From NCBI GenBank assembly GCA_021804565.1, contig JAJZHK010000010.1:1-63738 (forward strand): a stretch of DNA of 63,738 nt, read 5' to 3'. The notes under the pieces were generated by a model. It ran no database searches. It worked only from the letters and a program-made list of their open reading frames with translations, and had not been told where the DNA came from. The position numbers and the translations under genes were made by a program. This DNA is from Pseudomonadota bacterium. Its GTDB lineage: Bacteria; Pseudomonadota; Gammaproteobacteria; Pseudomonadales; Moraxellaceae. This document shows positions 25,195 to 34,668 of this stretch, piece after piece (the stretch's first letter is position 1; each line of letters starts with the position of its first letter).

Positions 25195-27594
25195 TCAGTG
25201 CGTTTTGAGGCGCTCGTCATCTTCCTGTTCCGTTGTCGCCGGCAACTCGCTGGGTACTGCGAGCTCCTCAGGCAAAGGCTGCAGCGGACTGACCAGAGCG
25301 TACTCGAGCACCTCATCGATCCATTTCACCGGATGGATGAACAAGTCCGCCTTGATATTGTCCGGCACCTCCTTGAGATCTCGCATATTTTCCTGCGGGA
25401 TGAGCACCTCCTTGATGCCCGCCCGATGCGCGGCCAGCAGCTTTTCCTTGAGGCCGCCTATAGGCAGCACCTGTCCACGCAGGGTGATCTCGCCGGTCAT
25501 GGCAATATCAGCCCGCACCGCGATGCCGGTGAGCACCGACACGATGGCCGTACAGATGGCGATACCCGCACTGGGGCCATCTTTGGGCGTTGCCCCTTCT
25601 GGAATATGGATATGCAAATCACGCGTCTCATGCACACCCTGGGCGATACCGAGCCGGCGCGAGCGCGCTCGCACGACAGTACTGGCCGCCGAGATCGACT
25701 CCTGCATCACATCACCCAAAGAACCGGTCTTCAGCACCCGGCCCTTGCCCGGCGTCGCCACCGCCTCGATGGTCAAGGTATCGCCACCGACCGCCGTCCA
25801 CGCCAAACCGGTCACCAGGCCCACCTGGTCCTCGTCTTCGGCGCGACCAAAACTATGTTTACGCACCCCCAGGTAGTCTTCCAGCTGCTCCTCACTGACC
25901 TGCAAGGGCCCCTGGTGAGCCGCCAGCGCCGAGGCCTTGACCACTTTGCGACAGATCTTGGCGATCTCGCGCTCTAGCGCACGCACACCGGCTTCACGCG
26001 TGTAGTAGCGGATCATGGCGCGCAAGGCCGCGTCATCGACGACGAGCTCGTGTTCACGCAGGCCATTTTTGCTCAACTGCTTGGGCAGCAGATAACGCCT
26101 GGCGATATGGATTTTTTCATCTTCGGTGTAGCCGGGGATACGTATGACCTCCATACGATCGAGCAGGGGACCGGGAATGTTCATGGAATTGGCGGTACAG
26201 ATGAACATCACCTCGGAGAGATCGTAGTCCACCTCCAGATAATGATCATTGAAGGCCTTGTTTTGCTCAGGGTCGAGAACTTCGAGCAAAGCCGACGCCG
26301 GGTCACCGCGCATATCGACGCCCATCTTGTCCACTTCATCAAGCAAAAATAAGGGATTACGCACGCCCACCTTGCTCAGACGCTGGATCAGTCGCCCCGG
26401 CATAGAGCCGATATAAGTGCGCCGATGACCGCGAATCTCCGCCTCATCACGGACACCCCCTAAAGCCATGCGCACAAATTCGCGATGGGTGGCCCGGGCG
26501 ATCGACTGCCCCAAAGACGTCTTGCCGACGCCAGGCGGACCGACCAAACAGAGTATCGGGCCCTGCATCTTCTTGACCCGCCCCTGCACTGCCAGATACT
26601 CGAGTATCCGCTCCTTGACCTCATCAAGACCATAGTGGTCACGATCGAGCAGTTCACGCGCCGCCTTGAGATCGATACGCACACGGCTGCGCTTTTTCCA
26701 GGGCACCTGCAACATCCAGTCGATGTAGCCACGCACCACGGTCGCTTCAGCCGACATCGGCGACATCATGCGCAATTTGCGCATTTCGGCATCGACCTTC
26801 TTGCGCGCTTCACTGGGCATGCCGGCGGCTTCGATACGGGCCTGCACATCAGCCAGCTCATTGTGGCCCTCATCGAGCTCCCCCAGCTCCTTTTGAATGG
26901 CCTTCATCTGTTCATTGAGGTAGTACTCGCGCTGGCTTTTCTCCATCTGCTTCTTGACCCGGCCGCGTATACGTTTTTCTACCTTGAGCAGCTCCATTTC
27001 GGCTTCCATGATGCCGAGCAGCTGCTCGACCCGGACATCGAGCGCGATCTGCTCAAGCAGGGACTGCTTCTCTTCCAGCTTGAGCGACAGATGCGCAGCT
27101 ATGGTGTCAGCAACGCGGCTGGGATCATCGATAGAAGCCACCGAACCCTGCACTTCCGGCGCCACCTTTTTCGACAACTTGACGTAGGTTCCAAACTGCT
27201 CCAGCAAGGTCGCCGCCAGCGCCTCCGGTTCACCCTCAGGCAGCTCAGGCATCTCCTGGACTTCGACACGGGCCTGCCCATAGGTGGGCTCCTGAACCAC
27301 ATCAAGCAGACGTGCACGCATGCCGCCTTCGACGAGAACCTTGACCGTGCCATCCGGCAGCTTGAGCAGCTGCAGAATGTTCGACACCGTTCCCACCTCA
27401 TAGAGGCCTTCCTGGCCAGGATCTTCATCGGCGGCATCGCGCTGTGCGACAAGAAAGACCTGCTTGCTGGCACTCATCGCCGCTTCAAGTGCGTGGATGG
27501 AGCGTTCCCTGCCGACGAACAAGGGGATGACCATGTGCGGATAAATCACCACATCACGCAAGGGCAACAAAGGAAGTTCCAAATGCTTAGACAT
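25195..27594 (-). CDS. lon: ATP-dependent Lon protease
   Basis: Hexameric AAA+ serine protease that degrades misfolded and short-lived regulatory proteins. 799 residues (E. coli 784). Order: N-terminal LON domain (LPLLPLRDVVIYPHMVIPL), coiled region, Walker A GPPGVGKTS near 356, Walker B FLLDEVDK, and the protease domain with catalytic Ser in PKDGPSAGIAI and Lys in GGLKEKLLAAHRAG. Start ATG 27594 has AAGGAG at 7 nt. A sigma-32-like promoter lies about 55-80 bp upstream. Confidence 0.97.
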   Translation of the reverse strand: MSKHLELPLLPLRDVVIYPHMVIPLFVGRERSIHALEAAMSASKQVFLVAQRDAADEDPGQEGLYEVGTVSNILQLLKLPDGTVKVLVEGGMRARLLDVVQEPTYGQARVEVQEMPELPEGEPEALAATLLEQFGTYVKLSKKVAPEVQGSVASIDDPSRVADTIAAHLSLKLEEKQSLLEQIALDVRVEQLLGIMEAEMELLKVEKRIRGRVKKQMEKSQREYYLNEQMKAIQKELGELDEGHNELADVQARIEAAGMPSEARKKVDAEMRKLRMMSPMSAEATVVRGYIDWMLQVPWKKRSRVRIDLKAARELLDRDHYGLDEVKERILEYLAVQGRVKKMQGPILCLVGPPGVGKTSLGQSIARATHREFVRMALGGVRDEAEIRGHRRTYIGSMPGRLIQRLSKVGVRNPLFLLDEVDKMGVDMRGDPASALLEVLDPEQNKAFNDHYLEVDYDLSEVMFICTANSMNIPGPLLDRMEVIRIPGYTEDEKIHIARRYLLPKQLSKNGLREHELVVDDAALRAMIRYYTREAGVRALEREIAKICRKVVKASALAAHQGPLQVSEEQLEDYLGVRKHSFGRAEDEDQVGLVTGLAWTAVGGDTLTIEAVATPGKGRVLKTGSLGDVMQESISAASTVVRARSRRLGIAQGVHETRDLHIHIPEGATPKDGPSAGIAICTAIVSVLTGIAVRADIAMTGEITLRGQVLPIGGLKEKLLAAHRAGIKEVLIPQENMRDLKEVPDNIKADLFIHPVKWIDEVLEYALVSPLQPLPEELAVPSELPATTEQEDDERLKTH

Positions 27595-27646
27595 CGACTC
27601 GCTCCTTGGAGCCACCCATCCAATGAAGGGGGCTGCATGGGATAGC

Positions 27647-27674
27647 TATGTGGGGCAGGGCCTCCATTTGCAAG
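27647..27674 (-). promoter_or_regulatory. Sigma-32-like (heat shock) promoter of lon
   Basis: Minus strand CTTGCAA (27674-27668), 12-nt gap, CCCCACATA (27655-27647). The consensus I know is CTTGAAA-N11-16-CCCCATNT, so each box has one or two mismatches. It lies between the clpX terminator and lon. Confidence 0.6.
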
Positions 27675-27684
27675 AGGCCCGTGC

Positions 27685-27713
27685 AAAAAAACATGAGCCT
27701 GCGCCGCAGGCTC
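27685..27713 (-). terminator. Intrinsic terminator of clpX
   Basis: GAGCCTG / CAGGCTC stem (up to 9 bp of symmetry) followed on the minus strand by ATG and a run of about seven T residues. It separates the clpPX transcript from lon. Confidence 0.8.
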
Positions 27714-27740
27714 GTAGGAACCAGCAGCCTCTGGGCGAGG

Positions 27741-29036
27741 CTATTCTGGCATGGCCCGCGAGCCCTCTTGCGGCCCATAGAGCAGCAAAGGCGCGGAGTC
27801 ACCAAGGATGGTGGACTCATCGACGACAACTTTTTCCACACCCTGCAAGGAAGGAATGTCGTACATCGTTCCCAGCAACACCCCCTCCATGATGGAGCGC
27901 AGACCACGTGCACCGGTTTTACGCTCCATGGCACGCTTGGCAACGGCACGCAGAGCCTCATCACGGAACTCGAGATCGACACCTTCCATCTCAAAGAGTT
28001 TGGTGTATTGCTTGGTCAGCGCATTGCGCGGCTCGATGAGGATCTGCATCAAAGCCTCCTCACTCAGCTCGCCCAAGGTCGCGATGACCGGCAGGCGGCC
28101 GATGAACTCAGGAATCAGACCAAACTTGATCAGGTCCTCGGGTTCGACACCACGCAGCGTTTCACCGACATCCCCCTTCTCTTCACGGCTGCTGACCTGG
28201 GCACCAAAACCGATACCACCTTTCTCATGCCGGCTGCGTATGACCTTTTCCAGGCCTGCGAAGGCCCCGCCACAGATGAAGAGTATATTGGAGGTATCAA
28301 CCTGCAAAAATTCCTGCTGCGGATGCTTACGCCCACCTTGAGGCGGTACCGAGGCGACCGTGCCTTCGATCAGCTTGAGCAAGGCCTGCTGCACACCCTC
28401 TCCCGACACGTCACGGGTGATCGAGGGGTTGTCGCTCTTGCGCGAGATCTTATCGATCTCATCGATATAGACGATGCCCTGCTGGGCCTTTTCGACGTCA
28501 TAATCGCATTTTTGCAGGAGCTTCTGGATGATATTCTCGACATCCTCACCGACATAGCCGGCTTCGGTCAGCGTCGTCGCATCGGCGATCGTAAACGGCA
28601 CATTCAGCAAGCGGGCCAGGGTCTCGGCCAGCAGGGTCTTGCCCGATCCGGTCGGCCCGATGAGCAGGATATTGCTCTTGGACAGCTCAACCTCAGGGCT
28701 ATGACCGCGCGCTTGCGCCTTCTTCATACCGGCCCGCAGGCGCTTGTAGTGGTTGTAGACCGCGACAGCGAGCACCTTCTTGGCCTGATCCTGGCCGATG
28801 ACGTAGTCATCCAGGGTATGCTTGATCTCATGCGGTGTCGGCAAGGCATCAGCGCCTTTGTCGCCCGCATCGTCTTGCACCTGCTCACGAATAATGTCAT
28901 TGCACAGATCCACGCACTCATCGCAGATATAGACCATAGGGCCTGCGATCAGCTTGCGAACCTCGTGCTGACTCTTATTACAGAAAGAACAGTACAAGGG
29001 CTTGCCATCGTCCCTGCTCTTGCGATCATCACTCAT
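27741..29036 (-). CDS. clpX: ClpX, ATPase subunit of ClpXP
   Basis: Unfoldase that feeds tagged substrates to ClpP. 431 residues. N-terminal zinc-binding domain with [12 protein letters not shown] and CDECVDLC; Walker [13 protein letters not shown] near 120; Walker [11 protein letters not shown]; the ClpP-docking loop region around the IGFGA tripeptide (GGIGFGAQV); and sensor 2 in GARGLRS. Starts at ATG 29036; a TTG 3 bp upstream is an alternative. It follows clpP by 65 bp. Confidence 0.98.
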   Translation of the reverse strand: MSDDRKSRDDGKPLYCSFCNKSQHEVRKLIAGPMVYICDECVDLCNDIIREQVQDDAGDKGADALPTPHEIKHTLDDYVIGQDQAKKVLAVAVYNHYKRLRAGMKKAQARGHSPEVELSKSNILLIGPTGSGKTLLAETLARLLNVPFTIADATTLTEAGYVGEDVENIIQKLLQKCDYDVEKAQQGIVYIDEIDKISRKSDNPSITRDVSGEGVQQALLKLIEGTVASVPPQGGRKHPQQEFLQVDTSNILFICGGAFAGLEKVIRSRHEKGGIGFGAQVSSREEKGDVGETLRGVEPEDLIKFGLIPEFIGRLPVIATLGELSEEALMQILIEPRNALTKQYTKLFEMEGVDLEFRDEALRAVAKRAMERKTGARGLRSIMEGVLLGTMYDIPSLQGVEKVVVDESTILGDSAPLLLYGPQEGSRAMPE

Positions 29037-29101
29037 CAAAGCCTACCTAATCAGTTGTCTGTCTACACGAGGGGCGGCATGGCCGCCCTACGCTGATCCC
29101 A

Positions 29102-29704
29102 TCAAACCTCTCTCCTGTCCAGTATACGATCCACCAGCCCATAGTCCAGTGCCTCTTGCGCACTGAGAAAATTATCGCGGTCGGTATCACGCTCTATACG
29201 CTCCAGAGGCTGCTTGCAATTGGCGGCCATGATGCCATTGAGCGTGTCGCGTATCTTCAGGATCTCTTTGGCATGGATGGCGATATCCGAGGCCTGTCCC
29301 TGGAAACCGCCCAGGGGCTGATGAATCATGACACGGGAATTGGGCAAGGCAAAGCGCTTGCCCTGCGCTCCGGAACTGAGCAGAAAAGCCCCCATGCTGG
29401 CGCACTGTCCGACACAAAGCGTTGAGACATCCGGCTTGATGAACTGCATGGTGTCGTAGATGGCCATGCCCGCCGTCACCGAGCCACCGGGAGAATTGAT
29501 GTACAGGTGTATATCCTTGTCGGGGTTTTCAGACTCGAGGAAAAGCAGCTGAGCCACCACCAGATTGGCCATATAGTCTTCGATGGGACCGGTGATGAAC
29601 ACCACGCGTTCGCGCAAAAGCCGCGAGTAGATGTCAAAAGCCCTTTCACCGCGCGCTGACTGCTCCACCACCATGGGAACGAGATTATTTTGCACCCCAT
29701 CCAT
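29102..29704 (-). CDS. clpP: ClpP, proteolytic subunit of ClpXP
   Basis: Tetradecameric serine protease chamber. 200 residues from the ATG at 29704, which has AAGGAG at 7 nt; the frame continues upstream but without family sequence. Catalytic triad visible as S103 (GQCASMGAF), H128 ([10 protein letters not shown]) and D177. A sigma-32-like promoter lies about 45-70 bp upstream, between the tig terminator and the gene. Confidence 0.98.
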   Translation of the reverse strand: MDGVQNNLVPMVVEQSARGERAFDIYSRLLRERVVFITGPIEDYMANLVVAQLLFLESENPDKDIHLYINSPGGSVTAGMAIYDTMQFIKPDVSTLCVGQCASMGAFLLSSGAQGKRFALPNSRVMIHQPLGGFQGQASDIAIHAKEILKIRDTLNGIMAANCKQPLERIERDTDRDNFLSAQEALDYGLVDRILDRREV

Positions 29705-29746
29705 ACACCATCTCCTTTGCACGGCCTGAGCTGGCCTAGAACTTTG

Positions 29747-29774
29747 ATTTGGGGATCTCTGAAAGATTTTAAAG
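29747..29774 (-). promoter_or_regulatory. Sigma-32-like (heat shock) promoter of clpP
   Basis: Minus strand CTTTAAA (29774-29768), 13-nt gap, CCCCAAAT (29754-29747); one mismatch from CTTGAAA and one from CCCCATNT. Confidence 0.65.
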
Positions 29775-29806
29775 GGTAAAAAGCGCATTTATGCCGTGAA
29801 GACATC

Positions 29807-29830
29807 AAAAAGGGCCGACAAGCGGCCCTT
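29807..29830 (-). terminator. Intrinsic terminator of tig
   Basis: AGGGCCG / CGGCCCT stem (29811-29829) followed on the minus strand by TTTTT. Located 20 bp after the tig stop. Confidence 0.85.
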
Positions 29831-29849
29831 CGGATCACGCTGCAGCGTC

Positions 29850-31148
29850 TCAGCCGCGAGCGTTCTGCAAGACCTCGCGGTAACTGGAGGCCTGATCAGC
29901 CACCGTCACCTGCGTCAGCAGCCAATCGACGACCTGGTCTTCAAGCACCACCGCTTCGATCTGCGCTCTCTGCTCGCGATCCTTCAAATACCAGTCGATG
30001 ACCTGTTGCGGGTTCTCGTAGGCGGCAGCGATATCGCTCAGCATGGCACGCAGCTTGTCTTCATCGACCTTGATGCTCTGCGCACGCACGATCTCGGACA
30101 CCAGCAGGCCCAGACTCACCGAACGCTCTGCCGACTCCTTGAACAGCTCATCGGGCAGCATCTCCGGCTTGACTTCGCGCATGCCGAAGCGTTGCGCCAT
30201 CGCCGAACGCTGGCGCTGCACTTCCTGAGACACCAGGGCCTGCGGCACTGCAAACTCATGGGCGGTGACCAGCGCATCGAAAACCGCCTTTTTCACCGCT
30301 TGGCGCAAGCCTGCCTTCAGCTCACGCTCCATATTGGCGCGCACCTCGGCACGGAAGGTGTCAACGTCACCCTGCTCCGAGAACTGGCGAACGAAAGCCT
30401 CGTCCAGCTCAGGCTTATGGCTTTCTTCCACCTTCTCGGCATGAATCTGGAACTCAGCCGCCTTGCCACGCAGATGCTCGGCCTGATAATCCTGGGGAAA
30501 CTCGACCGCTATACGACGATCTTCAGCGGCCTTGATACCGACCAGCGCTTCTTCAAAGCCCGGGATCATGCTCTTGCTGCCCAAAACCAGCGCGTGCGCC
30601 TGGGCCTTGCCCCCTTCAAAAGCTTCACCGTCGACAAACCCTTCAAAGTCGATGGTGACACGATCGTTGAGAGCGGCTGCGCGATCGACTTCATGCCAGG
30701 TCACCCGCTGAGCACGCAGGGTCTCTATCATTTCATCAACGTCAGCATCGCTGATTTCCGCCTGCAGGCGTACCACCGACAGCGCGTTCAGATCACCGAG
30801 ACTGATCTCGGGATAGACTTCGAAAATGGCGCTGAAATTGAGATCGCCACCCGCGACATGCTTGACTTCGTCGACACTCGGGTAACCGGCCAGGTTCAGC
30901 TGCTCCTGGGCGATGGCCTCAAAAAGCACGTCACGGATCAGTTCGCTCACCGTTTCTTGCATGACCGAAGCACCATAGCGCTTTTGCACCAGGGACATCG
31001 GCACCTTGCCGGGGCGGAAGCCATCGACACGCACCGTTTTGGCGGTCTGATTCAGGCGCCCCTGGTATTCACCTTGCACACGTGCAGCTTCGACCACCAC
31101 CGTCATCTTGCGCTCGAGGGGGGAAATCGTCTCGACAGTAACCTGCAT
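29850..31148 (-). CDS. tig: Trigger factor
   Basis: Ribosome-bound chaperone and peptidyl-prolyl isomerase. 432 residues, the family norm. The N-terminal ribosome-binding signature is seen as GFRPGKVPMSLVQKRYG, the FKBP domain as DRVTIDFEGFVDGEAFEGGKA, and the rest is the long helical C-terminal cradle. The ATG at 31148 is preceded by GAGGATG; the in-frame extension to 31181 falls in the etfA terminator. Heads tig-clpP-clpX-lon-hupB-ppiD. Confidence 0.97.
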   Translation of the reverse strand: MQVTVETISPLERKMTVVVEAARVQGEYQGRLNQTAKTVRVDGFRPGKVPMSLVQKRYGASVMQETVSELIRDVLFEAIAQEQLNLAGYPSVDEVKHVAGGDLNFSAIFEVYPEISLGDLNALSVVRLQAEISDADVDEMIETLRAQRVTWHEVDRAAALNDRVTIDFEGFVDGEAFEGGKAQAHALVLGSKSMIPGFEEALVGIKAAEDRRIAVEFPQDYQAEHLRGKAAEFQIHAEKVEESHKPELDEAFVRQFSEQGDVDTFRAEVRANMERELKAGLRQAVKKAVFDALVTAHEFAVPQALVSQEVQRQRSAMAQRFGMREVKPEMLPDELFKESAERSVSLGLLVSEIVRAQSIKVDEDKLRAMLSDIAAAYENPQQVIDWYLKDREQRAQIEAVVLEDQVVDWLLTQVTVADQASSYREVLQNARG

Positions 31149-31161
31149 AAACATCATCCTC

Positions 31162-31195
31162 AAAAAATCACGCGGCCCCAAGTAGGGGCCACGCG
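31162..31195 (-). terminator. Intrinsic terminator of etfBA
   Basis: GGCCCC / GGGGCC stem (31174-31190) with a 5-nt loop and outer CGC/GCG pairs, then TTTTTT on the minus strand. A second hairpin GGCAGC-ATC-GCTGCC sits at 31214-31228, nearer the etfA stop. Confidence 0.75.
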
Positions 31196-31234
31196 GCTTG
31201 CGTCTTCACGTCAGGCAGCATCGCTGCCTTGCGC

Positions 31235-32161
31235 TCAAACGAGTTTTTCCAGTTCCGGCACGACCTCGAACAGGTCACCCACCAAGCCATAATCGGCCAC
31301 CTGGAAGATCGGTGCTTCTGGATCCTTATTGATCGCAACGATCACCTTGGAGTCCTTCATACCGGCCAGATGCTGAATGGCGCCGGAGATACCGACAGCG
31401 ATGTACAGTTGCGGTGCCACCACCTTGCCGGTCTGCCCCACCTGCATATCATTGGGCACAAAACCTGCATCCACCGCTGCACGTGAAGCGCCTACGGCCG
31501 CTCCCAGCTTGTCGGCGAGCTTGTAAAGCAGGCTGAAGTTCTCGCCATTGCCCATGCCGCGACCACCGGAAACGATGATCTTGGCGGCCGTCAGCTCGGG
31601 ACGGTCCGACTTGGCCAGCTCTTCACCGACGAAGGTCGACAAGCCCGCATCGTGCACTTCGGTGACGGCTACAATCTCCGCCGAACCTTGCGTCGCTGCC
31701 GCATCAAAAGCGGTCGTACGCACCGTGATGACCTTGATCGGATCACTCGACTGCACGGTCGCGATCGCATTGCCGGCATAGATCGGACGCTCAAAGGTGT
31801 CAGCACTGATCACCGCCGAGATTTCCGAGATCTGGTTGACCCCAAGCAGGGCCGCCACACGCGGCATGAAATTCTTGCCGGTGGTGGTCGCAGCCACCAG
31901 AACATGGCTGTAGTTCTTGCCCAGGGAGGCGACCAGCAGACCCAGATTCTCGGCCAGCTGATGCTGATAGGCCGGAGCATCGGCCAGCAGCACCTTGCTG
32001 ACACCCGAGATCGCCGCCGCCGCCTGCGCCACGGCCTGGCAAGCCGCACCGGCCACCAGCACATGCACTTCACCGCCGATGGTCGACGCCGCTTTCACCG
32101 TGTTGAGCGTCGCCCCTTTGAGGCTCGCATTATCGTGTTCTGCAACTACCAGGATCGTCAT
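31235..32161 (-). CDS. etfA: Electron transfer flavoprotein subunit alpha
   Basis: FAD-carrying subunit of ETF, which accepts electrons from acyl-CoA and related dehydrogenases and passes them to ETF-QO. 308 residues. The family C-terminal FAD signature is present: [51 protein letters not shown] and [16 protein letters not shown]. It follows etfB by 32 bp. Its membrane partner ETF-QO is encoded 12 kb away at 44.6 kb. Confidence 0.98.
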   Translation of the reverse strand: MTILVVAEHDNASLKGATLNTVKAASTIGGEVHVLVAGAACQAVAQAAAAISGVSKVLLADAPAYQHQLAENLGLLVASLGKNYSHVLVAATTTGKNFMPRVAALLGVNQISEISAVISADTFERPIYAGNAIATVQSSDPIKVITVRTTAFDAAATQGSAEIVAVTEVHDAGLSTFVGEELAKSDRPELTAAKIIVSGGRGMGNGENFSLLYKLADKLGAAVGASRAAVDAGFVPNDMQVGQTGKVVAPQLYIAVGISGAIQHLAGMKDSKVIVAINKDPEAPIFQVADYGLVGDLFEVVPELEKLV

Positions 32162-32193
32162 GTCTTTAACTCCACATCCGCTATGCCCCCGGC

Positions 32194-32946
32194 TCAGCCG
32201 AGAACCTTGGCCTCATTCTTGAGCGCATTGACCAGTTCTTCGACGGTCTTGACCTTGATACCGGCCTGACGCTCCTTGGGTGCGTCCACTTTCAGCGTTT
32301 TGATGCTGGCGGTGACATTGACGCCGTAATCGCCGGGCGATTTGACTTCGAGGGGCTTCTTCTTGGCCTTCATGATGTTCGGCAAAGAGGCATAACGCGG
32401 TTCGTTCAAACGCAGATCGGTGGTCACCACCGCCGGCAGTTTGACTTCCAGCGTCTGCAAGCCACCGTCGATCTCACGCGTGACGCGGGCCTTGCCCCCT
32501 TCGACGACCAGCTTGGAGGCAAAAGTCGCCTGCGGATACCCCGCCAGAGCCGCCAGCATCTGGCCGGTCTGGTTGTTGTCATTATCGATCGCCTGCTTAC
32601 CCATGATGATGAGATCAGGTTTGACTTCATCACAAACGGCCTTGAGCAGACGGGCCACCGTCAGAGGCTGCAGGTCTTCATCGGTCTTGATCAGGATAGA
32701 GCGGTCGGCGCCTATGGCCATGGCACTGCGCAACTGCTCTTGAGCCGCTTCCGGACCGATGGTGACCGCGATGATTTCGCTGATCACGCCCTGGTCCTTG
32801 AGACGCACAGCCTCTTCGACGGCGATTTCACAAAACGGATTCATGGCCATCTTGACATTGGCCAGTTCCACACCGGTATGATCCGCCTTCACGCGAACCT
32901 TGACGTTGTAGTCCACAACGCGCTTGACAGCGACAAGAGCCTTCAT
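32194..32946 (-). CDS. etfB: Electron transfer flavoprotein subunit beta
   Basis: AMP-binding subunit of ETF. 250 residues starting [20 protein letters not shown]. The family signature [19 protein letters not shown], the IGADRSILI loop and [19 protein letters not shown] (the AMP-site and recognition-loop area) are all visible. First gene of etfBA. The 174 bp upstream hold its promoter, which I could not define. Confidence 0.98.
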   Translation of the reverse strand: MKALVAVKRVVDYNVKVRVKADHTGVELANVKMAMNPFCEIAVEEAVRLKDQGVISEIIAVTIGPEAAQEQLRSAMAIGADRSILIKTDEDLQPLTVARLLKAVCDEVKPDLIIMGKQAIDNDNNQTGQMLAALAGYPQATFASKLVVEGGKARVTREIDGGLQTLEVKLPAVVTTDLRLNEPRYASLPNIMKAKKKPLEVKSPGDYGVNVTASIKTLKVDAPKERQAGIKVKTVEELVNALKNEAKVLG

Positions 32947-33120
32947 GAAATCCTCGGCTACGTTGGTATTGATGGAGATTCAAAGCCGAGCATACCGCCG
33001 ACTTGAAGGGCTCACTATCTTGCAGTCTCGCAAGACGCAGGTCAAGACCGTAGCGACAAGATTCAAGGGCACGCCGGCAAACTGTCCTGCATCCACCTCA
33101 TGCGCCCGCTGATGCCCGCC

Positions 33121-33774
33121 CTAGAACCAGTCCAGGCCTCGACGTCCCTGCTGAGCATGCCCGCTCAAACGCCGGCCGAACTCTTCCAGGCCCTGTCCCA
33201 GCAAACGCGAAGGGGCATCACTCATCATGGTCAATAAGCCACTGTCACCATGTATCTCCCAGTTGGCCAGCAAGCGCGACGTACGTGCATCGTAAAGAGA
33301 GATGACCGCGGCAGCCGTATCGATGCCGCCCGCTCCCGGCAGGATATGCCCAAGACCGGGGGCGGCACGATCTTGCCAGGACTCCATCTGCGCCAGCATC
33401 ACGTAGTCGAGACCGCGCTTTTGTGCTTCCTGCAGCGCCGCGCCCAGGTCCATGGTCTGATCCAGGTAGACGGTACCGGGAAACCAGGTGCGCAGATGCT
33501 GGTAAACCTGCTCGGCGAAGTGCCGGTTGATGCGCTGGGCGTCTTGCTGGTCCTGGGCCAGCAGCCAGGCGTCAGCCGGCATATTGCCCAGCAAGATACC
33601 GGCCCGGTTGTCGAGCACGAAGTTTTCCCGCCCACTGAGCTGCTCATCCGGCAGGAAGTGCCAGGAGCGCAAGCCTTCGACCATCAAGGACTGCTGATCG
33701 GAGGGCGCCACACAGGCAACCAGCAATACCGCCAGCAGCAGGACGCTGCTGTAACGCCGATCAATGATCTTCAT
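33121..33774 (-). CDS. DUF4823 family lipoprotein
   Basis: 217-residue predicted lipoprotein. The ATG at 33774 gives a clean signal (VLLLAVLLVACVAPS, lipobox LVAC). The mature part, with QLSGRENFVLDNRAGILLG, LAQMESWQDR and ISLYDARTSRLLANWEIHG, resembles DUF4823, a periplasm-facing family of unknown function known from Pseudomonas. Its start overlaps the end of the upstream TetR gene by 14 bp, so the two are likely co-transcribed. Confidence 0.8.
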   Translation of the reverse strand: MKIIDRRYSSVLLLAVLLVACVAPSDQQSLMVEGLRSWHFLPDEQLSGRENFVLDNRAGILLGNMPADAWLLAQDQQDAQRINRHFAEQVYQHLRTWFPGTVYLDQTMDLGAALQEAQKRGLDYVMLAQMESWQDRAAPGLGHILPGAGGIDTAAAVISLYDARTSRLLANWEIHGDSGLLTMMSDAPSRLLGQGLEEFGRRLSGHAQQGRRGLDWF

Positions 33775-34426
33775 GGCGCTGCCCCTCATGTCGAGAGCGT
33801 CGATTGGCCATACGCACACCTATATCGAGCAGAAACTCGATAAAATCATCCGGCCGGCCGATATAGCGAGTATAGAAGTCTGACTTGATCAGCGAGCAGG
33901 CCCCATGCACCAGGGCCCAGGCAGCGCCGATGTGATACTCCACCGGAGCGTCGAGCAATTTCCCGGCGGCGATGCGCTTGGCGATGAAAGAACCTAAAAA
34001 TTCACGATTGGACATGCGCACCGCGTGCAGCTTATCGACCATCTCCGGCAGCGCATTCTCGGCCACCAGCTTGCCTTCAAGCCGATCGAACAGCAGGTAG
34101 CGATCAGGGTCCTGGACGCGAAAGCGCAAAAACTCACGAAACACCGCTTCGGGATCCAGATTGTCCGCCAGCCCGGTAAACACCTGCGCCAGGGACTCTT
34201 CGTAGCGCAGCATAAGCAGCAGGTAGATCTGGTTTTTGGTCTCAAAGTGCTTGTAGATCGTGCCTTTGCCGACACCGACAGCCTCGGCGATCATCTCTAC
34301 CGTGACCCGATCCTCACCCATCTCGATAAAAAGGCGCTCGGCACAATCGAGGATGCTCTTCTCGCGCAAGCGAAACTCTTGAACCTTGAGAGTGACTTTG
34401 GCCACACTGCTCAAACGCTCTTTCAT
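33761..34426 (-). CDS. TetR/AcrR family transcriptional regulator
   Basis: 221-residue repressor-type protein. N-terminal helix-turn-helix is clear: ILDCAERLFIEMGEDRVTVE then AEAVGVGKGTIYKHFETK. The ligand-binding domain is all helical. Start is uncertain: ATG 34426 (AAGG very close) or GTG 34441. It precedes and overlaps the DUF4823 gene. Upstream, on the opposite strand, is a predicted small RNA, so it may regulate itself and that locus. Ligand unknown. Confidence 0.88.
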   Translation of the reverse strand: MKERLSSVAKVTLKVQEFRLREKSILDCAERLFIEMGEDRVTVEMIAEAVGVGKGTIYKHFETKNQIYLLLMLRYEESLAQVFTGLADNLDPEAVFREFLRFRVQDPDRYLLFDRLEGKLVAENALPEMVDKLHAVRMSNREFLGSFIAKRIAAGKLLDAPVEYHIGAAWALVHGACSLIKSDFYTRYIGRPDDFIEFLLDIGVRMANRRSRHEGQRHEDH

Positions 34427-34516
34427 GACCTTCAGCCCCACGCCCTACCTGATGTACGGCAAAGACCTAACTGTAGCATATCCAGGCCCCTGCTCAGAGC
34501 GCTCGGCCTGCGGGCT

Positions 34517-34544
34517 TTTACAGACTGGAAAACTTGCATATTTT
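34517..34544 (+). promoter_or_regulatory. Putative promoter of the 34.55-kb small RNA
   Basis: TTTACA (34517-34522), 16-nt spacer, TATTTT (34539-34544). Predicted start near 34551. It faces away from the tetR gene. Confidence 0.45.
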
Positions 34545-34550
34545 CAGGAG

Positions 34551-34656
34551 TGATCTTTACTGAGTGTTGAGGTGGGTGCGGGTTTGATCGCCGGCAGCCA
34601 CCTCCCGTTTCTACGGTCTTGACCCGCCCTCCCCCCCAGGTGGCGGGTTTTTTTTA
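34551..34656 (+). ncRNA. Candidate small RNA with two C-rich single-strand patches
   Basis: No reading frame with a ribosome site lies on this strand between tetR and emrB (both minus), yet a plus-strand intrinsic terminator is present. The predicted transcript of about 105 nt contains a hairpin GAGGTGG (34569-34575)/CCACCTC (34598-34604), an unpaired CCGTTTCTACGGTCTTG linker, and a terminator stem ACCCGCC/GGCGGGT whose loop is CTCCCCCCCAGGT. C-rich loops of this type can pair with Shine-Dalgarno sequences in other bacterial small RNAs. I do not recognise an Rfam family. Alternative: read-through terminator for an unseen antisense transcript. Confidence 0.5.
34622..34656 (+). terminator. Plus-strand intrinsic terminator between tetR and emrB
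   Basis: ACCCGCC (34622-34628), 13-nt C-rich loop, GGCGGGT (34642-34648), then eight T residues. It points along the plus strand, away from both flanking genes' direction, so it must serve a plus-strand RNA. Confidence 0.8.
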
Positions 34657-34668
34657 TCCTGCCCGAAC

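Noticed and set aside
29796..31292. A 498-codon plus-strand frame
   Set aside because: Antisense to trigger factor, whose family sequence is certain.
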